Positions 62,827 through 64,000 of a DNA stretch of 64,000 nt are shown here, piece by piece; positions within the stretch are counted from its first letter, which is position 1; each line of letters opens with the position of its first letter. The translations under genes were made by a program, and so were the position numbers. The notes under the pieces were generated by a model, which worked only from the letters and a program-made list of their open reading frames with translations, was not told the origin of the DNA and searched no databases. The stretch covers positions 62,001-126,000 of the forward strand of contig CAZYNH010000004.1 of the NCBI GenBank assembly GCA_964648295.1, read 5' to 3'. The DNA is from UBA4055 sp964648295 (GTDB lineage: Bacteria; UBA4055).

Positions 62827-62858
62827 TTAAGCTTAATTTTGCCTTTTGGAGAGAGTCT

Positions 62859-63803
62859 ATGAAGAAGATCCCGTGGGAAAAGAAGCCCGAAAATTACAGC
62901 GGACCGGTCTGGCGGTATTCAAAGAATCCGATAATCAAGCGTGATCAGCTAAAGACTTCGAACAGCATTTTCAACAGCGCGGCTGTGCCTTATAAGGACG
63001 GTTTCGCGGGAGTTTTCCGCTGCGACAACAGGGCGAGGCAGATGAGGATACATGCGGGCTTTTCAAAGGACGGGATCAAGTGGGATATTGACGATCAGCC
63101 TATTAAATTCATCTGCAAAGACAAAGAGGTCGGAAATTTTGTTTACGCCTACGATCCGCGCGTGACGAAGATCGGCGATGTTTATTATGTGACCTGGTGC
63201 AACGGCTATCACGGGCCTACGATCGGGGTCGGTTATACGAAAGATTTTAAGAAATTTTATCAGCTTGAGAACGCTTTTCTGCCGTATAACAGGAACGGCG
63301 TGCTTTTCCCCAAGAAGATCAACGGGAATTTCGCCATGCTTTCAAGGCCGAGCGATACGGGGCATACAGCTTTCGGGGAGATCTTCTATTCCGAAAGCCC
63401 CGATCTGGTTTACTGGGGAAAGCACAGGCATGTGATGGGCACCATCAGCGACGGCTGGCAGAGCACAAAGGTGGGCGCGGGTCCCGTTCCGATCGAAACT
63501 GAGCACGGCTGGCTGCTTATTTATCACGGCGTACTCACCTCCTGCAACGGTTATGTTTACAGCATGGGCGCGGCTTTACTCGACCTGAAACAGCCGTGGA
63601 AAGTTCTGAAGAGAACGAAGAACTTTATCCTCGCGCCGTGGGAGATCTACGAGTGCGTGGGCGATGTGCCGAATGTCGTATTCCCCTGCGCGGCCCTGCA
63701 CGATGAAAAAGGCAGGATCGCGATCTATTACGGATGTGCGGACACCTGCACCGGCCTTGCGTTCACGACGGTTGACGAACTGATTAACTATATGGATATA
63801 TAA
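62859..63803 (+). CDS. Glycoside hydrolase family 130 protein (mannoside phosphorylase-like)
   Basis: 314 residues of the GH130 five-bladed propeller: GPVWRYSKNPIIKRDQL, SIFNSAAVPYKDGFAGVFRC, MRIHAGFSKDGIKWDI, YDPRVTKIGDVYYVTWCNGY, GAGPVPIETEHGWLLIYHGV. GH130 enzymes cleave beta-mannosides by phosphorolysis, with an Asp as catalytic acid (probably Asp in YDPRV). No signal peptide, so the enzyme is cytoplasmic. The ABC ATPase start shares its first base with the stop codon. Confidence 0.9.
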   Translation: MKKIPWEKKPENYSGPVWRYSKNPIIKRDQLKTSNSIFNSAAVPYKDGFAGVFRCDNRARQMRIHAGFSKDGIKWDIDDQPIKFICKDKEVGNFVYAYDPRVTKIGDVYYVTWCNGYHGPTIGVGYTKDFKKFYQLENAFLPYNRNGVLFPKKINGNFAMLSRPSDTGHTAFGEIFYSESPDLVYWGKHRHVMGTISDGWQSTKVGAGPVPIETEHGWLLIYHGVLTSCNGYVYSMGAALLDLKQPWKVLKRTKNFILAPWEIYECVGDVPNVVFPCAALHDEKGRIAIYYGCADTCTGLAFTTVDELINYMDI

Positions 63804-64000
63804 TGGCAGAAGTTTTACTTAAAAATGTCGAAAAGGTATATGAGGGCGGTCAGAGAGCCGTAAAGGATTTCAGCCTTGAGATAAAGGACAGGGAGTTCAT
63901 GGTCTTTGTGGGTCCTTCAGGCTGCGGAAAGTCAACCACTTTGCGCATGGTAGCCGGGCTCGAGGAGATCAGTTCGGGCACGATAGAGATCGGCGGCAGG
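63803..64000 (+). CDS. Sugar ABC transporter ATP-binding protein (MsmX/UgpC type), N-terminal part
   Basis: 66 residues to the window edge. LKNVEKVYEGGQRAVKDFSL is followed by Walker A GPSGCGKST and LRMVAGLEEISSGTIEIGG, the opening of CUT1-type sugar transporter ATPases. With the GH130 gene it suggests uptake and phosphorolysis of mannosides. The ATG at 63803 is within the stop of the GH130 gene (TAATG). Confidence 0.92.
   Translation, partial: MAEVLLKNVEKVYEGGQRAVKDFSLEIKDREFMVFVGPSGCGKSTTLRMVAGLEEISSGTIEIGGR

Noticed and set aside
1..64000. CRISPR arrays, tRNA or rRNA genes
   Set aside because: No regularly spaced direct repeats and no tRNA or rRNA-like intergenic sequence were found on reading; tools that could detect weak tRNAs were not available.

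Overview
The window reads as a chromosomal segment from a Gram-negative, diderm bacterium of the FCB superphylum. The evidence is a KDO/LPS-export block (kdsA, kdsC, lptC), an Omp85-like barrel protein, and three secreted proteins with type A type IX secretion (T9SS) sorting domains (NYPNPFNP motif). The many TPR-linked sensor kinases, long overlapping operons and an RpoZ of the Bacteroidota-like type fit a candidate phylum such as Delongbacteria, but that name is an inference. No rRNA, tRNA or CRISPR was seen. Two IS3-type remnants, one IS256-type remnant and a HigBA module mark the mobile parts.

Layout. 1-625: end of a saccharopine dehydrogenase-like gene. 653-7227: a PAS histidine kinase, a barrel protein, then a minus-strand operon of TPR-histidine kinase, Xaa-Pro aminopeptidase, IscU/NifU-like scaffold and a DUF1858 protein. 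7317-11575: a possible leader ORF followed by moxR, DUF58 and transglutaminase genes. 11579-13477: MurG fused to HEAT-like repeats. 13618-25789: a cyclase gene broken in two by about 11.3 kb, which holds an IS3-type deletion derivative, a metalloprotease/beta-helix T9SS protein, two GLUG-repeat proteins and a third T9SS protein (with a 3,825-bp-offset tandem duplication), a second IS3-type remnant and an internally deleted IS256-type element. 25779-34000: a minus-strand block of iorB-iorA, fecR-like, coaBC, rpoZ, gmk, yicC, lptC, kdsC and kdsA.

34154-43259: a hybrid kinase, gapA with a clear promoter and terminator, a DMT transporter, and a beta-propeller lipoprotein/TPR-LytS/LytTR signalling operon. 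43260-53382: a cyclase-ATPase-TPR protein with an overlapping secreted protein gene, a MATE transporter, fhs, an RlmK-like methyltransferase, mtnA and ogt. 53419-55023: a LamG protein and a methyltransferase in an A+T-rich patch. 55074-59160: a four-gene membrane cluster around a DUF6754-like protein, the best candidate for an undescribed system. 59286-64000: a beta-propeller lipoprotein, a CBM9-like protein, higBA, another IS3-type deletion derivative, and a GH130-ABC transporter operon with a palindrome in its promoter spacer.

The ordinary regions are envelope biogenesis (KDO, LptC, MurG), core metabolism (GAPDH, Fhs, MtnA, IorAB, CoaBC) and heavy signalling (four histidine kinases, one LytTR regulator, two class III cyclase genes of which one is destroyed). 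Three separate insertion elements have lost internal sequence. That may be real decay, but it is also what collapsed repeats in a short-read assembly would look like.
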